Shown here: one piece after another, positions 1 to 11,730 of the stretch
Numbering within the stretch: position 1 is the stretch's first letter
Layout of the letters: every line of letters starts with the position of its first letter
Assembly (NCBI GenBank): GCA_032622095.1
Contig: CP136065.1
Location: 246,635,474-246,699,473, forward strand
DNA: 64,000 bases
Reading direction: 5' to 3'
DNA from: Siphonodentalium dalli
Lineage: Eukaryota > Mollusca > Scaphopoda > Gadilida > Siphonodentaliidae
The notes under the pieces: generated by a model
The model's database searches: none
Told to the model about the DNA's origin: nothing
The model's input: the letters and a program-made list of their open reading frames with translations, nothing else
Program-made: the position numbers and the translations under genes

Positions 1-1385
1 TGGCTTGGTATCCGTCGTGCGTGTGTGTGTGTGCGTGATTCGTCAACAATTTCCTTTAGCACGGGCTACAGTTCGTACCTTTGGTCCGATTATTATGAAA
101 TTTGTCATGGATGTTGACATTGACATGTAGATGGGAACGAGTCATTTTGGGGTCATTCGGAAAAAAAACATGGTCGCCAGTGGCCATCTTGGATTTCAAA
201 ATGCAATCCATTAGCACGGGCTACAGGCCGTACATTTCGTCTTATTGTCATGAAATTTGTCATGGATGTTAATATTGACATGTAGATGGGAACTAGTAAT
301 TTTGGGGTCATTCGGCCAAAAAACATGGCCGCCGGCAGCCATCTTAGATTTTAATCTTTGCATGACTAAATCTTTTGACACGGGCTACAGGTCGTACCTT
401 TGGTCGGATCATCATAAAATTTGTCGTGGATGTTAACAATGACATGTAGATGGGAACGAGTCATTTTTGGGTCATTCGGCCAAAAAACATGACCGACAGC
501 TGCCATCTTGGATTTTACTCTTTGTATGACTAAATCCTTTAGCACGGGCTACAGGTCGTATCTTTAGTCTGATCATCATGAAATTTGTCATGGCTGTTGA
601 AATTGGAATTTAGATGGGAACGAGTGATTTTGGGGTCATTAGAACAAAAAACATGGCCGCCAGTGGCCATCTTTGATTTCAAAATTTAATCCATTAGCAC
701 GGGCCACAGGTTGTACTCTTCGCCTGATCATCATGAAATTTGTCATGGGTGTTAATATAGACATGTAGATCGGAACGAGTAATTTTGGGGTCATTCGGCC
801 AAAAAACATGGCCGCCAGCAGCCATCTTGGATTTTACTCTTTGTATGACTAAATTCTTTAGCACGGGCTACAGGTCATACCTTTAGTCTGATCATCATAA
901 AATTTGTGATGGATGTTAATATTGACATGTAGATGGGAACGATTAATTTTGGGGTCATTCAGCCAAAAAACATGACCGCTGGCAGCCAACTTAGATTTTA
1001 CTCTTTGTATGACTAAATCCTTTAGCACGGACTACAGGTCGTACCTTTAGTCTGATCATCATAAAATTTGTCATGGCTGTTGAAATTGACATGTAGATGG
1101 GAACTAGTCATTTTGGGGTTATTCGGCATTAAAACATGGCTGCCAGTGGCCATTTTGGATTCTACTCTTTGCATGACTAAAGCTATCAAATGTTGGAAAA
1201 CATAGCCGCCAGCAACCATCTTAGATTTTACTTTTATATACATGTATATATATATATCTCTTCATTTTGATAAACTAGTATTAGACATTCAACTTTCCAC
1301 ATTCCTAATCACTCCATCGACAGTAACACATTAAATTATTCCCTTTCCAAGTTGAGTTACAGTGTCATTGACACTTTCATTGTAA
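1..1385 (+). repeat. Tandem-core interspersed element (pearl/HINE-like), 5' end cut by window
   Basis: A run of roughly 150-190-bp units recurs from about 55 to 1230. Each unit contains 'agcacgggctacagg', 'gaaatttgtcatgg', 'gacatgtagatgggaac', 'ttttggggtcattcgg' and 'gccatcttggatt'. A (gt)n tract lies at 20-35. The array ends in a non-repeated tail around 1350-1385 ('cagtgtcattgacactttc'). The same unit and tail occur at 36918-37445, and a reversed fragment at about 21595-21690. A microsatellite, tandem core and fixed ends match the mollusc pearl / Helentron-associated (HINE) architecture. That family assignment is inference. No credible protein is encoded. Confidence 0.7.
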
Positions 1386-1506
1386 TACTTCTTGGAAGTA
1401 TAATCGGATTCCCTGTTATTCAGTTAAGACTACAGATTGTGAAGCTTTTTCAATATTCTGATTTTAATAAGACTGACCTGTATCTAACCTTATTCTGTTA
1501 TTTTAG

Positions 1507-1662
1507 TGCTCCTTACCTGTCAATTAATGAGGACTCCTCCTGTCTCAAAGGAAACTACGAGAAAGTGAAAGTGTTGGAAGAGAAGAAAGTGAAGAATGTG
1601 ATTCAGGCGGTAATCAGCTTTGACAACCTTGTCTGTGTCATCCACTTCCAGTATGAAACGAG
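1507..1662 (+). CDS. Gene A, internal exon (unrecognised protein)
   Basis: This exon lies between a pyrimidine-rich acceptor (…ttattttag) and a strong donor (ag|gtaggt). It encodes about 52 residues starting SAPYLSINEDSSCLKG, with a Lys/Glu-rich stretch (KVKVLEEKKVKN) followed by a hydrophobic strand-like segment (VIQAVISFDNLVCVIHF). It ends two bases into a codon. The next exon at 3065 supplies exactly one base and continues the frame, which is the main support. The open frame upstream of the acceptor back to 1352 is probably intron read-through. The 5' exons lie outside the window. No family is recognised, and the strand-rich pattern with scattered Cys could be an extracellular or beta-sandwich domain. 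Confidence 0.6.
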
Positions 1663-2205
1663 GTAGGTTCATGTAAACACTTTCGATACTAGATGGATTC
1701 TTTCATCCAGCTATAAATAGATAGAGCCGTACAGTTTTGGGACGGGAAGTGATTATCGCACTCTAGATTTTTTGTTAATTATGAGAAGTTTTTTTGATGG
1801 AAATTAATTCATTATTTTGCAGCAATGTTGGAATCGCAAAAATAAGATATTCTTGTTATGTTGCCTGTAGTAACGCCATGATATAGCTTGCCGCAATAAA
1901 ACATCAGGATCGCTCTAGCCTCGTCGTTCGAGGAATGAAATCTGAATTCTGTTGAAAATTACCACACAGTTGAAAGTCATTGCTTTTAGTGAGAATACAA
2001 CAATGGGTATATAATAAAAGTATACATCATCTCGGGAAAGCCTCGTCGTCCTAGGAATGAAATCTGAATCACAGTTCCGGAGAAGTAAATCTGATAAGAA
2101 TATCATCTGCTTTTAAAAGAGACCAGCTGAAGCCATCTGGGTCACTGTAACAGTCAAAATCGACACATTCTCTACCTATCAATTATCTAGCAGTCATCTA
2201 TACAA

Positions 2206-2400
2206 GCTTTGAAATAGTGTGTCTGACATTTGCAGAATGAGGTCATCAGAGGGTGAATTTAGCGACGATATCACGCACGATGGACTAGCATCACCAAAAT
2301 CACCCTCTGGGAACCTCATTCTGCTTAGTTACCTCAATTCAGGGTAGTATCACGAAATTCACCCTGTGGAGACCTCTTTCTGCAAATCTCAGACAACACT
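2206..2400. mobile_element. Foldback (palindromic) element, degraded
   Basis: Contains the left end 'tttgaaatagtgtgtctg' and both arms of the family palindrome: 'gcagaatgaggt…gggtgaattta' and its complement 'aaattcaccct…cctcattctgc'. The region to about 2690 holds further decayed arms ('aaattcacctcctggggac'). Better copies lie at 51067-51320 and 57697-57952. Confidence 0.65.
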
Positions 2401-2734
2401 TTATTCAGGGTTTAGTGACACTATCCTGTGAAGTACCTTGAGCCAACTGGGATTTGGCGCTGTATAAGAAACCTGTTTATTATTTTCCTGCACTGTAGGC
2501 TATCATCACTAAATTCACCTCCTGGGGACTTCATGCTGCTCAGGCCTCAACTGTGGAAACCTAGGATCAGATTGAAGTTTCCCAGTTCAAGTTGGTGATG
2601 TTCACCCATTGGTCACCTCAATTAGTATGCAAATTATCCTCTGAAAATTAGGGTATATAGAAACTGAACAGTAGGGGAAAAGTAACTAAAAGCAATATTA
2701 ACTGGTTCACCCTCTTGGGACCTCATTCATTTTG

Positions 2735-3082
2735 TTTGATTGCAGTGTATTTGAGGCTCAGGTATATGATTGGTTGTTTTTGTTTGAATGCAGTGAATTT
2801 GAAGCTCAGGTATATGATTGGTTGTTTTTGTTTGAATGCAGTGTATTTGAAGCTCAGGTATATGATTGGTTGTTTTTGTGATTGCAGTGAATTTGAAGCT
2901 CAGGTATATGATTGGTTGTTTTTGTTTGATTGCAGAGTATTTGAGGCTCAGCTATATGATTGTGGTTCTTGCTGTGTATTTGAGGCTCAGGTATATGATT
3001 GGTTGTGGTTCTTGCAGTGTATTTGAGGCTCAGGTATATGATTGGTTGTTTTCATTTCTTGCAGTGTATATGAGGCTCCTGT
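2735..3082 (+). repeat. Tandem repeat of a 3' splice acceptor (8 units)
   Basis: Units of 46-48 bp (one interval of two units) run up to and include the true acceptor of the 3065 exon. Each has a T-rich tract, then ttgcag or atgcag, then 'tgtatttgaggctcaggt', matching the exon's first bases (tgtatatgaggctcct). Decoy AG dinucleotides end at 2745, 2793, 2841, 2887, 2935 and 3017. The copy near 2970 has lost its AG. The long open frames here are a by-product of the repeat. Confidence 0.85.
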
Positions 3083-3144
3083 TACTGTCAAATGGTGTGG
3101 TGTCGTTCCGGGTAAACCGACTGAGGCTCTAGCTATAGAAGCTG
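3065..3144 (+). CDS. Gene A, penultimate exon
   Basis: An 80-nt exon bounded by …tttcttgcag and g|gtatgt. With the two bases carried from 1662 it reads SVYEAPVTVKWCGVVPGK, then PTEALAIEA, and leaves one base for the exon at 3934. Phase continuity on both sides (2 in, 1 out) makes this call firm even though the exon is short. Its first bases are the seed of the tandem array just upstream. All spacings in that array shift frame unless multiplied, so use of a neighbouring decoy acceptor would normally disrupt the protein. The family is not recognised. Confidence 0.7.
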
Positions 3145-3305
3145 GTATGTAACTAAATCTACAATCTATGATATTCAAAACTCATCATAGAAAGAGCGTA
3201 GCATGAAACATGGAATCATCGATCACCTTCATAATTAAAAACTTCCACAAGTTAAAATTCATCCTAAAGTCGGTCTTTAAATGTTTTGTTTGTTTTATCT
3301 ACTCT

Positions 3306-3770
3306 TTAACCCTTTACCCAACAGAACGGCCCTGTGCCAATGCATTCTCTTATATATGCGAGCCGACCATAGGTCGCCTCGCATATATAAGAGAATGCAT
3401 TGGCTTAACACATATTAAAAATGATAAAATTGTCAAAGAATATAGAAAAATATTATAAAAATTGTTAAAAAATGTAAGAAAAAATTAAAAAATTGTTAAA
3501 GAATGTAAGAAAAAATGGTAAAAAGTGTTTAAAAAAAGAATTTTTTAGGCCAATGCATTCTCTTATATATGCGAGGCGACCTATGGTCGACTCGCATATA
3601 TAAGAGAATGCATTGGCACAGGGCATAACTGTAACCATCACAATGTGGTCAATGAACCGGTTCCAATGATATCCATATTTGTATGGTGTTATTGAGACAG
3701 ACCGAAGATATTTTAGGCTGTTGAAGCTTTATTTGGCCGGTTTTGGCCGTTTTGTTGGGTAAAGGGTTAA
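3306..3770. mobile_element. TTAA-flanked MITE (piggyBac-type termini) with two hairpins
   Basis: It begins ttaaccctttacccaacaga and ends gttgggtaaagggttaa, so TTAA flanks inverted termini that start CCCTTTACCCAAC. It contains two 67-nt near-perfect hairpins (3337-3403 and 3550-3616) joined by an A/T-rich spacer of short repeats (aaaattgttaaa, gtaagaaaaa). A unique 150-bp right part follows ('ccggttccaatgatatccat'). There is no ORF. It sits inside the last intron of gene A. TTAA target duplication and CCC termini are the known piggyBac signature, and assignment rests on that. Confidence 0.85.
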
Positions 3771-3933
3771 ACCAAAGACCTCTCTAAATAAAAATAAAAG
3801 GGTGTTCGGTTTGGAGAGGTTTTGCTGTATCTGTACATTCCCCAATTAACTTAATCGTCAGTGAGTATTTAGTCACCATCAAATTTTCTATGTCTGTTTC
3901 ATTTTCGCAATCAGTATTTCATTTATTTTCCAG

Positions 3934-4190
3934 TGGGACTCGTTGTTTCTGCCAATGTGAAAAAAATGGACAAGAATTATCGGGAGAACGTTTATTACTT
4001 CAAGGACAGAGGATCATTAGCGGGCGTGTTACCGATGGTCGGGCCGGGTCCCCGATCATTCTGTGTGAAGCACCTCAACGAAAACAAAGACGTTAACATT
4101 AAGAACAAAGATTTTGGATTAGCGGGACTGTATTTATTCATGAATGACGGACATGGATGCATTGTGGGAGTTTTACTCCATGCTGATTGA
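3934..4190 (+). CDS. Gene A, terminal exon with stop
   Basis: The acceptor is …atttattttccag. The first two bases complete a Val codon from the previous exon, then 84 codons run to TGA at 4188-4190. The peptide has a basic/polar start (KKMDKNYRENVYYFKD), a Gly/Pro-rich turn (GVLPMVGPGPRSF), then KNKDFGLAGLYLFMNDGHGC and the C-terminus IVGVLLHAD. A short unspliced tail and a nearby intergenic repeat zone fit a true gene end. No obvious AATAAA lies within about 150 bp; A-rich aataaa runs occur only near 4975-4995. I do not recognise the protein. Gly-rich strands suggest a compact beta domain. Confidence 0.7.
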
Positions 4191-4265
4191 CATCATTTTA
4201 CAGTTGATCAGGGTAGTTGGCCTCCATGGTAGAGCACACATTAACTGGTGTTTTACGGAACATCA

Positions 4266-4890
4266 GGCCAGTTTTGCCTTAATTAATACTCATTGATGAA
4301 CGATATTGGCTGGCACTTTACTGATGTTTGCAGCGGCTGACGTTCATTCATGACCGACATTAGCTGGAATTCTATTTTTGGTAAGATTCTCAATGGAAAC
4401 AGAACATAATTCCACCATTTATTAAAAATTTTGAAGAAGCAGAAACTTCCTTTGAAATAAGTAAAAACGAACCCATGTTACACAGGTTACAACCGGACAT
4501 GTATGCGTGAAACCGAAAGTACAAAATCATTGAACTTAAGCCAAGCCTTGAAATAGTGTGTCTGTCATTTGCAGAATGAGGTTCCCAGAGGGTGAATTTA
4601 GTGATGCTACCCCGCATAGCGGGCTAGCATCACCAAATTCACCCTCTAGGAACCTCATTCTACTGAGGTGTAAGCAGAATGAGGTCCCCAGAGGGTGAAT
4701 TTGGTGATGCTAGCCCGCAGTTTTGCCTTAATTAATACTCATTGATGAACGATATTGGCTGGCACTTTACTGATGGTTGCAGCGGCTGACCTTCATTCAT
4801 GACCGACATTAGCTGGAATTCTATTGTTGGTAAGATTCTCAATGGAAACAGAACAGAATTCCACCGTTTATTAAAAAAATTTAAGAGGCA
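4266..4890. repeat. ~450-bp tandem duplication carrying a foldback element
   Basis: The block starting 'cagttttgccttaattaat' at about 4268 recurs at about 4718. It includes 'gatattggctggcactttac' and 'tcaatggaaacagaaca' and differs at scattered bases. Between the copies lies a foldback element (4541-4722) with palindrome arms. The second foldback repeat is cut at 'gctagcccgcag', exactly where the duplicated block resumes. Confidence 0.75.
4541..4722. mobile_element. Foldback element, 3'-truncated
   Basis: It has the left terminus 'ccttgaaatagtgtgtctg', one complete palindrome (4571-4665) with an 'accccgcatagcgggc' centre, and the start of a second (4677-4722). The 253-bp complete copy at 51067-51320 shows what is missing. 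Confidence 0.75.
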
Positions 4891-6866
4891 GACAGAACAT
4901 TTAACTTGTAAATTGGCAATTTTTGAGAATTTTTTTCTGGAATTACAACACGACCTAGTTTAAAAAAATCAATATAAAATAAAAAATAAAATAAACCAAC
5001 TTTCTAATGGAATATATTCCAAGCCGACCTGCCAGATAAATATGTATTGTTTTCAATACCGCACAAAGTCACTTCCAGAAATATTTGCAACTCTCTAACT
5101 TTTGCTGTGGAGATTTGCATGGATATGCCCATTCAAAATTGGTCACTTGACCTCCTACTTATCATAAAGTATCCGTTAATTAGAAATGTTCACCAATGGG
5201 GCCTTACAATAAAGCTGCATGCTTGTGATTATACTTCTTTTATACTATAACATCAGCCTTTATAGTAAGGTTCACCAGAGTGTGAAAATAAATTAATATC
5301 AGTCACAGTTCACCACTGATCAGTCTTCAATCAGAGGGAACATCAAAAGTTACGGATGGTACATTCTGTGAATGTTAATGTGTGGGTATTTACGGTACCG
5401 GAAATAAGGAAATGCATGACATGGAGAAATCCCCACAAAGCACGAATATTCAAAAAATTAAATAAGATCATTTTTTTTATTATTTTGAACGCCCGGTTTT
5501 GCTGAATCCGGGAGAAATTGGGTGTTATCTTTATTTGCGGAATTGTCGTGGCTATCTGGGAGTCTCTAACAGCTCTGATATTTATGCACATTCCTGGCAA
5601 TTTTTCTAACAAATCAATAATTATAATGTCTCGGGACTGCAATCCCATGCACATTTATTCAGGTCTGCACAGTTGGTCTGCACATTCAATTTTATCAGGA
5701 TTTCCACCCTGCATGTTTATTTGGAAAATTAGAGTACCTTAATGTTATCTGACTGCAGCAATTAAGCCATAAAATAGTTGAAAAAATTAATTGTTTGCTA
5801 CATTATCTTGGTCATCTAATATAATTTCATGACATAATTAAATACAATTCATTTCCATGTTAATGCCACATAGTTTTGCTTTGTTGAGAAGTATCGTCAT
5901 TTCAACCACTGCCATATCACATCAGTTTTATTAGTAGATTTATGAAATGAGTCATGGTGTCTTCGGAGGTCGGTAGTCCAGTGGTTAGAGGTTTTAGCTC
6001 GTAGCGCTGTGAACACAGTAATATGAATTTGCCGCCCACTGGTGGACTACTGAGTTTCTCAACAGTGGATTGGTTAGATTAAACTGAGTGTGACTGTCGA
6101 GTCTTATGTAATCAATCTTTATATGGAAATAAAATTTGGAACATACTTCAGAGATATTAACCTGAAAGATTATGTTCAGCTTTTCAAACATTCTAGAATG
6201 ATTTGTGAGTGTGAAGAAGGGTTGAATCACATTTAGTCTATAATAAATAAACTACTAGATTATCATCCACTTTTTTATTTTGGAAAATTTTAGTCAGCAA
6301 TACCAGCAGGCAAATTTTATTTGTTATATTTATTTCATGCCAATAGCCATGGACACTTCTAGAAACTGAAGCAGTCTGCTTCTTTATATTATACCATGTT
6401 CTTTGAAACTGACAAATTTAACCAAGTTTGAGTGGTTGATGAGTTATTATAATGGTACTTGAAGATGATCATCTTTTCCTGGCATCACTTCCAGCAACTA
6501 TAAAATTTCTATGAAACTTGTTTTGAAGGCATGTTTGCACTGCTGTTCCAAAACAAACACACAAGAAACATCTGGTGTTAGAAATAGTTTGTAACGTTCT
6601 AAATATAGCCACAGTTCATAGAAAATATATCAGAAAAAATATTCCTAGTGAGAGAATATCCTCTGACTCAAAATTATTATTTTACCCCCCCCCCTCCAAT
6701 ACAGAAAGTCAAGGGAAGAGATATTCCATATTCCAAGTTTAACACTAATGAATGAGAAAACAAATTAACATCAAAGTTATCCAAATAAAAAAAATTGAGG
6801 ATGGAGTGAGATAGGGTCAGGAGATGATCAGGATCTAGTAATTTTTTATATTTTCCTGTGTTTGCC
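4891..6866. other. Intergenic sequence, mostly unassigned
   Basis: AT-rich unique-looking sequence. Apart from the SINE-like segment at 5965-6130 and a C9 run near 6687 I see no exon with acceptable splice sites, no RNA gene and no recognisable repeat. Confidence 0.4.
5965..6130 (+). mobile_element. SINE-like element with tRNA-type A box
   Basis: 'ggtagtccagtggttagagg' resembles a tRNA 5' half with an RNA polymerase III A box. It is followed by 'gccgcccactggtggactac' and 'gtgtgactgtcgagtctta'. A diverged second copy at 47070-47470 has the same order of segments, split by a TTAA MITE. The B box is not clear, so the copy is probably old. Confidence 0.5.
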
Positions 6867-7204
6867 TTAACCCTTTACCCAACAGAACGGCCCTGTGCCA
6901 ATGCATTCTCTTATATATGCGAGTCGACCATAGGTCGCCTCGCATATATAAGAGAATGCATTGGCTTAACACATTAAAAATTATAAAATTGTTAAATGCA
7001 TTCTCTTATATATGCGAGGCGACCTATGGTCGACTCGCATATATAAGAGAATGCATTGGCACAGGGCATAACTGTAACTATCACAATGTGGTCAAGGAGC
7101 CGGTTCCAATGATATCCATATTTGTATGGTTCTATTGAGACAGACCGAAGATATTTTAGGCTGTTGAAGCTTTATTTGGCCGGTTTTGTTGGGTAAAGGG
7201 TTAA
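6867..7204. mobile_element. TTAA-flanked MITE, same family as 3306
   Basis: TTAA at both ends, termini CCCTTTACCCAAC / GTTGGGTAAAGGG, hairpins at 6898-6964 and about 6993-7059, and a right unique part almost identical to 3306-3770. The A/T-rich spacer between the hairpins is shortened to about 30 bp, and one 'ggccgtttt' unit near the right end is deleted. Confidence 0.85.
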
Positions 7205-7492
7205 CATTATTCATAAAAAGCTAATTAAGGCTTTTTAGGCAAAATAGAACATAGACTGCTACCAGTTCAAGTTTAAATTTTATTTCTATCTATTTTAAAT
7301 GTTAGTGATTTCATTAATGCAGTAACGAACTATTTAAATGTTAGATATTTAATTAGTTTTTGTACTAACTGTGATTAATTGATTCTGATATCAGTGTTTT
7401 TTGAAGAATTTTACATTTATATTTTTTATTCAAATTTAAAAGAATATCAAACACCAGAACCTTGTTGACTTTGTTTTGTATTCCCCCAATAT

Positions 7493-7612
7493 ACAGTAAT
7501 GCCCTAAATAATCGACTCCTTAACCACAGCAGAATTATGGGTAACTTTTCAGGATTTAGTCGGAAATATGGCTTGTTGCCATTCATCGGAAAGCTCTCAC
7601 TAATGAAGTCTT
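7493..7612 (+). mobile_element. Half of a Tc1/mariner-type palindromic MITE
   Basis: Starts ta|cagtaatgccctaaataa and follows the arm of the family ('gactccttaaccacagcag', 'gcttgttgccattcatcgg') to the hairpin centre, where it stops. The opposite arm is absent. Complete copies are at 46518-46730 and 48401-48611. Confidence 0.75.
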
Positions 7613-8199
7613 GTTTCCAATCAGTTATAACCGATAACTTTGAGATAGCTGATTTCCATGTGATTTATGAAAATAGTTATAATAATTATTACTGTAGGTT
7701 TTGATTTAAAAATTTCTAAATGGGTTGCAAATGAAAGCTGGAAATTAGGGGATCATTCCATGGATGGGTATGTTTGCAGGAATCAATTTCTAAAATCACA
7801 TGTCTCCCTGGGATAGTAATATAACTTCCATCTTTGTATTAATTCCTGAGTTCTACTTTTGAGGCTAAACAATGATTCATACACGTTACACAACTTCAGA
7901 ATAACGGAAAGTTTTTGAGTTTTACAATACATGTACCATCTCCATTTATATGGAAAAAGGCACATTTTTACCTGATAATGGAAAAAGTTATGGAAGTATC
8001 CACCCTTCACTGCTGGTAAGGAAGATCCATAGAATTACAACATTATCATTGAATTATCTTGATGTTGAAGCAAAACCAAACACTATTCGGACCGACCCTT
8101 CTGTTCGGTTTATAGAGGTGTTCTGTTTATAGAAAATTGCACTATGATCGGAATACTAAGTATTGTCGAATGCGTTTACTGAATTGAAACAAGACATTA

Positions 8200-9172
8200 C
8201 TTTTTATACGCCCGTTTGAAAAAACGGCCGTATTCAGTATAGTATTGGTCTGTCCGTCGTGCCGTCCGGGTGTCCGTCTGTTAACCTGGTTTCCGGATGA
8301 TAACTTTAGTTAGAGTGAACCAAATTTAATAAAATTTAGTATGTGGGTTTATTAGCCGAAAATTAAGTTCAAGTTCGAATTTGGGTTCCGCCCGCCAATT
8401 TTCACCGGAGTTATGCCCCTTATATGACGTTTTTTGACTTAGAAAATCCTTGAAATTTGTTGTCCGGATGATAACTTTAGTATAGTTTATCGGAATGAAT
8501 CCAAATTTGGTATATTACTTTCTCCCACCAAAACACAGGTCAAGTTCGAACTTGGGTTCTGTCCGACCATTTTTGGCAGAGTTATGCCCCTTTTTCGACT
8601 CAGAAAATTCAGTTTTTCTTATGTTTTTTGGTTTCCGGATGATAACTCGATTTTGGAATGTTTATATGCAAAACCCGTTTTTTTGTGGATTACATATATC
8701 GAAATACAGCTCAAGTCCGAATTTCGTTTTAATCCGAAAATTTTTGCGAGAGTTATGGCCCCTTTTTTGACGTAATTTGACTTAGAAAATCCCTGAAATT
8801 TGTTGTCCGGATGATAACTTTAGTTAGAGTGAACCGATTTCAATCAAATTTGGTATGTGGGTTTATTAGGAGAAAAGACAGCTCAAGTTCGAATTTGGGT
8901 TCCGTCCGCCAATTTTCACCGGAGTTATGCCCCTTATTTGACGTAATTTGACTTAGAAAATCCCTGAAATTTGTTGTCCGGATGATAACTTTACTAGAGC
9001 TTATCGGATTCAATGATAATTTGGTATATTACTTTCTCCCACCAAAACACAGGTCAAGTTCAAATTTGAGTTCCGTCCGCCAATTTTTACCAGAGTTATG
9101 CCCCTTTTTTACCAGTTTCCGCCGACCCAAGAGAGGGCGTATTTTGCACGCCCAGCGTAGCTCTTGTTTTGC
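8200..9172 (+). mobile_element. Pearl/HINE-like tandem-core element
   Basis: Left end 'cgcccgtttgaaaaaacggc', a gtccgtcgtgccgtccg microsatellite-like stretch, then imperfect core units. Each has 'gttgtccggatgataactt', 'aatttggtatgtgggttta', 'tcaagttcgaatttgggtt', 'ggagttatgcccctt' and 'gacttagaaaatcc'. The right end is 'gagggcgtattttgcacgcc' followed by 'agctcttgtt'. The same layout appears at 20790-22012 and 56265-56515. Confidence 0.8.
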
Positions 9173-10612
9173 TATGTTCATTGTTTTAAAGTGGTTACTG
9201 AGTGAGTGAATGTGAGTGCAAGAGAATGTGAGAAAGTGAATGATAGAATATATTTTTTTGTTGAGTGTGAGGCAAACGGGTACGTTCGTTGTGATTATTA
9301 TATTGTTCATATTATAATTAATTTTCTAATAAAAAAAAGTATTGTCGAAGCACAACCAACACATTAAGATTAAACTTCATTCAATAAAGTACCAAATAAA
9401 ATATTAATAACAGTTAAAACATGGTACAATCAGGTTTAATAAGAATTAAAACATAGTATAATAAGGCATAATGCAAGCATAGATAAGACAGGAAACATGG
9501 AAGCAATAAATTTTATGGTGATTCACGGTTTTTGAAAAGTGTCACTGCATGATAAAGTAGCATATGTTTTGTATACCCTTGTATATGCATTTCGATTTAA
9601 TTAGCGGTCTTTTGTTCGGCAAACGAATGATAACAGCAGGTGTCTCATTAGATAACTTTATGCTTATTTCACACATTGATTGAACAAAGGTGACCTCGAC
9701 ACAGAGAATTAGAGAACTAACATTTTTTTTACATCAATCATTGCACTGAGTTGGACTCTTGATTTTGCAACCACTGTCAACAACCGCTCCGAGATGAATG
9801 TAGATCAGAAATTTAAACTTATAAAAGATCCCCAGTCTACATCAAAGTCAACAATTTAAGAGCTCAGCATCAAGTATGTCAAATCTACCGCACGTCGTTC
9901 GGTTGGTATCACTTTCCGTGTTCGGATTTCGGAGGTAAATTTAATGTATTTGTTCACTTATGGACTAAAAATTCCATCCGATGTTCGGAATAGAGAGGTT
10001 CCGGTTTACAGCTTGGCAAATTTTAGTGTGAATGCACTTGGGTGAATTTGGGACTGGACAATTTGTGCGGTATGGAGAGGGATTCAGTTTATAGAGGGTC
10101 CAGTTTGGACGGGTTTCAATAGCTGTATAAAAGACATGTGTCGATGATATCATGGGATACAACCAATTTTTATCACACGCTTGTTCCTAGAATTGCAGTG
10201 TTATTGCTGTTAATCCTTTGTAAACGACGTTCACCTCAATCATGAAACTGGAACTATAAAATAAAAGCACCATCACACATGTCAAGACAAGCCCTATATG
10301 TACCTAAATAAACCTTGCAATCCTGTGTTTTTTAATTCACGGATTCAAGGACGGTGATGTGTATAATAAACACAGAATGACACATGTGTCAATGAGTTTT
10401 TTTTTATACGGCCATCGCGGAAGGATAGAAATTGAGGCTGTACCTCTCATTCTATCCTTCTGTGCTAACACTCGTGCCGTATCAACAAACACATTAACGT
10501 ACTTGTGTTTTTTGTTTGTTTTAATATTATTTATTCGGAATGACATGAGAACAAAACATGACAGACATGAATTAATATGAAAATATGGATTAACAATTTT
10601 CACTGGTTTGTT
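9173..10612. other. Intergenic, no gene seen
   Basis: AT-rich sequence with A-runs near 9335 and a small imperfect inverted repeat at 10403-10487 (tatacggcca…tgccgtat, with 'ggatagaa…ttctatcc' inside). The short open frames have no support. Phrases such as 'ggtttacagcttggc' and 'gtttatagagggtcc' at 9990-10110 resemble degraded mariner ends, but no paired end was found. Confidence 0.35.
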
Positions 10613-11575
10613 TAGTTAGATCATTTGATTAATATTTTGGGGTATCTGGTAATCTCTTCCTTGTGGGAGTAGTTAATTTGATGTAAAGAGTTATATGCAA
10701 TCATGAGATTGGTGTCAATGCTTAAGTGTAAAACTGTCTCTCTTTCTGTATGACAAAGAAAGCAGGCTTCTGTTTCAGACATTTTGCAATTAAACAACTT
10801 AGAGTTAGTATAAAGGATATTATGAGATATTTTGAATTGAAATGAAAGTAGACTAGTATCATTTGTGATGTTACTTGTTTGCCTATAAATTAATTTCCAA
10901 TCATCTGGTGAAAAGTATCTGTTGAGCCTGTCCTCCCATTTCTTTTGTGAAAGGTGTGGAATCAAAGCGATTTTTCTACAAACAATGGGTAAAAGCTTTT
11001 GCAAGCTTTAATTCTCACAATTTTTCAATTATTCAAGATTGTGAGTGGCCACTGCATATCCCACTGTTCTGCCTAACATATGACTTCCAAGTTTGTGGAA
11101 GAGCAGTCAACAGACCTTGATAAATGGTGAATGGAGTGTTTATGTCTTACCTTAGGCAAAACCCATTGTATCCTAACAGTCCTGTATTTTCATGAACAAT
11201 TTAAGGTCATTAAGAAAGTAAATTCCCTTTCTGATCCATAGTATACAATAGAACATAACATATGTCGGTTTAAATACCAGGGTGTTTTTATATTAAAGCA
11301 GAGTAGTTCACTCAGTATATCTGATGAGGTTGGGATAGTACCCTGATCGAAGTGAGCCCATGCATTGAAAACATCTTTCCGGAAGTAATTCACTTTGTTG
11401 CCAATAAATTTGATACCATCTTGTGGAGATGCCATATTTGATGTCCTCCAATGGCTCTAAGTCGTCAACTAATAGGGTTTTCCATCTTGCCTCCCAATTA
11501 GGGTCAATTAATTTTTTCAAGTCATTTTTAAGGCTTTCGTAAAAGAATCTAGATGGGGGAATTTTAGTCCCATAC
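10613..11575 (-). pseudogene. Decayed non-LTR retrotransposon (LINE) C-terminal region
   Basis: On the minus strand, frames broken by shifts give DPNWEARWKTLL (about 11505), DGIKFIGNKVNYFRKDVFNAWAHF (about 11420-11350, quoted here in pieces: WAHFDQGTIP, SDILSELLCFN), and then KKWEDRLNRYF…WKLIYRQTSNITNDT…LLSFQFKISHNILYTNS…CFLCHTERETVLHL (10950-10720). The order 'W..IY', 'FQ.…I.HNI/RIL..N' and a CxxC…H motif is typical of the end of L1-like reverse-transcriptase ORFs. Several frameshifts and stops make it non-functional. Confidence 0.7.
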
Positions 11576-11730
11576 CTCTAAATTATTAATAATTACATTT
11601 CGTTTTATCTTGTCTGGTTTTCCTGATTTTTTCGAAAAACAATTTTGGATTGTGTCTGAAATTTGGTTTGAATGAGCTGGGAGCACTGTGAGGCAGTTAG
11701 TCAATGCTAGAGTCTTAATAACTTATTTTT

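Noticed and set aside
2715-3132. Open frames of 88-103 codons with repeated 'LRYMIGCF' blocks
   Set aside because: They are produced by the 46-48-bp acceptor repeat; unit lengths and frame changes show no protein-level conservation.
5965-6040. Functional tRNA gene
   Set aside because: Only an A-box-like 5' half is visible; no B box, anticodon arm or acceptor-stem pairing was found.
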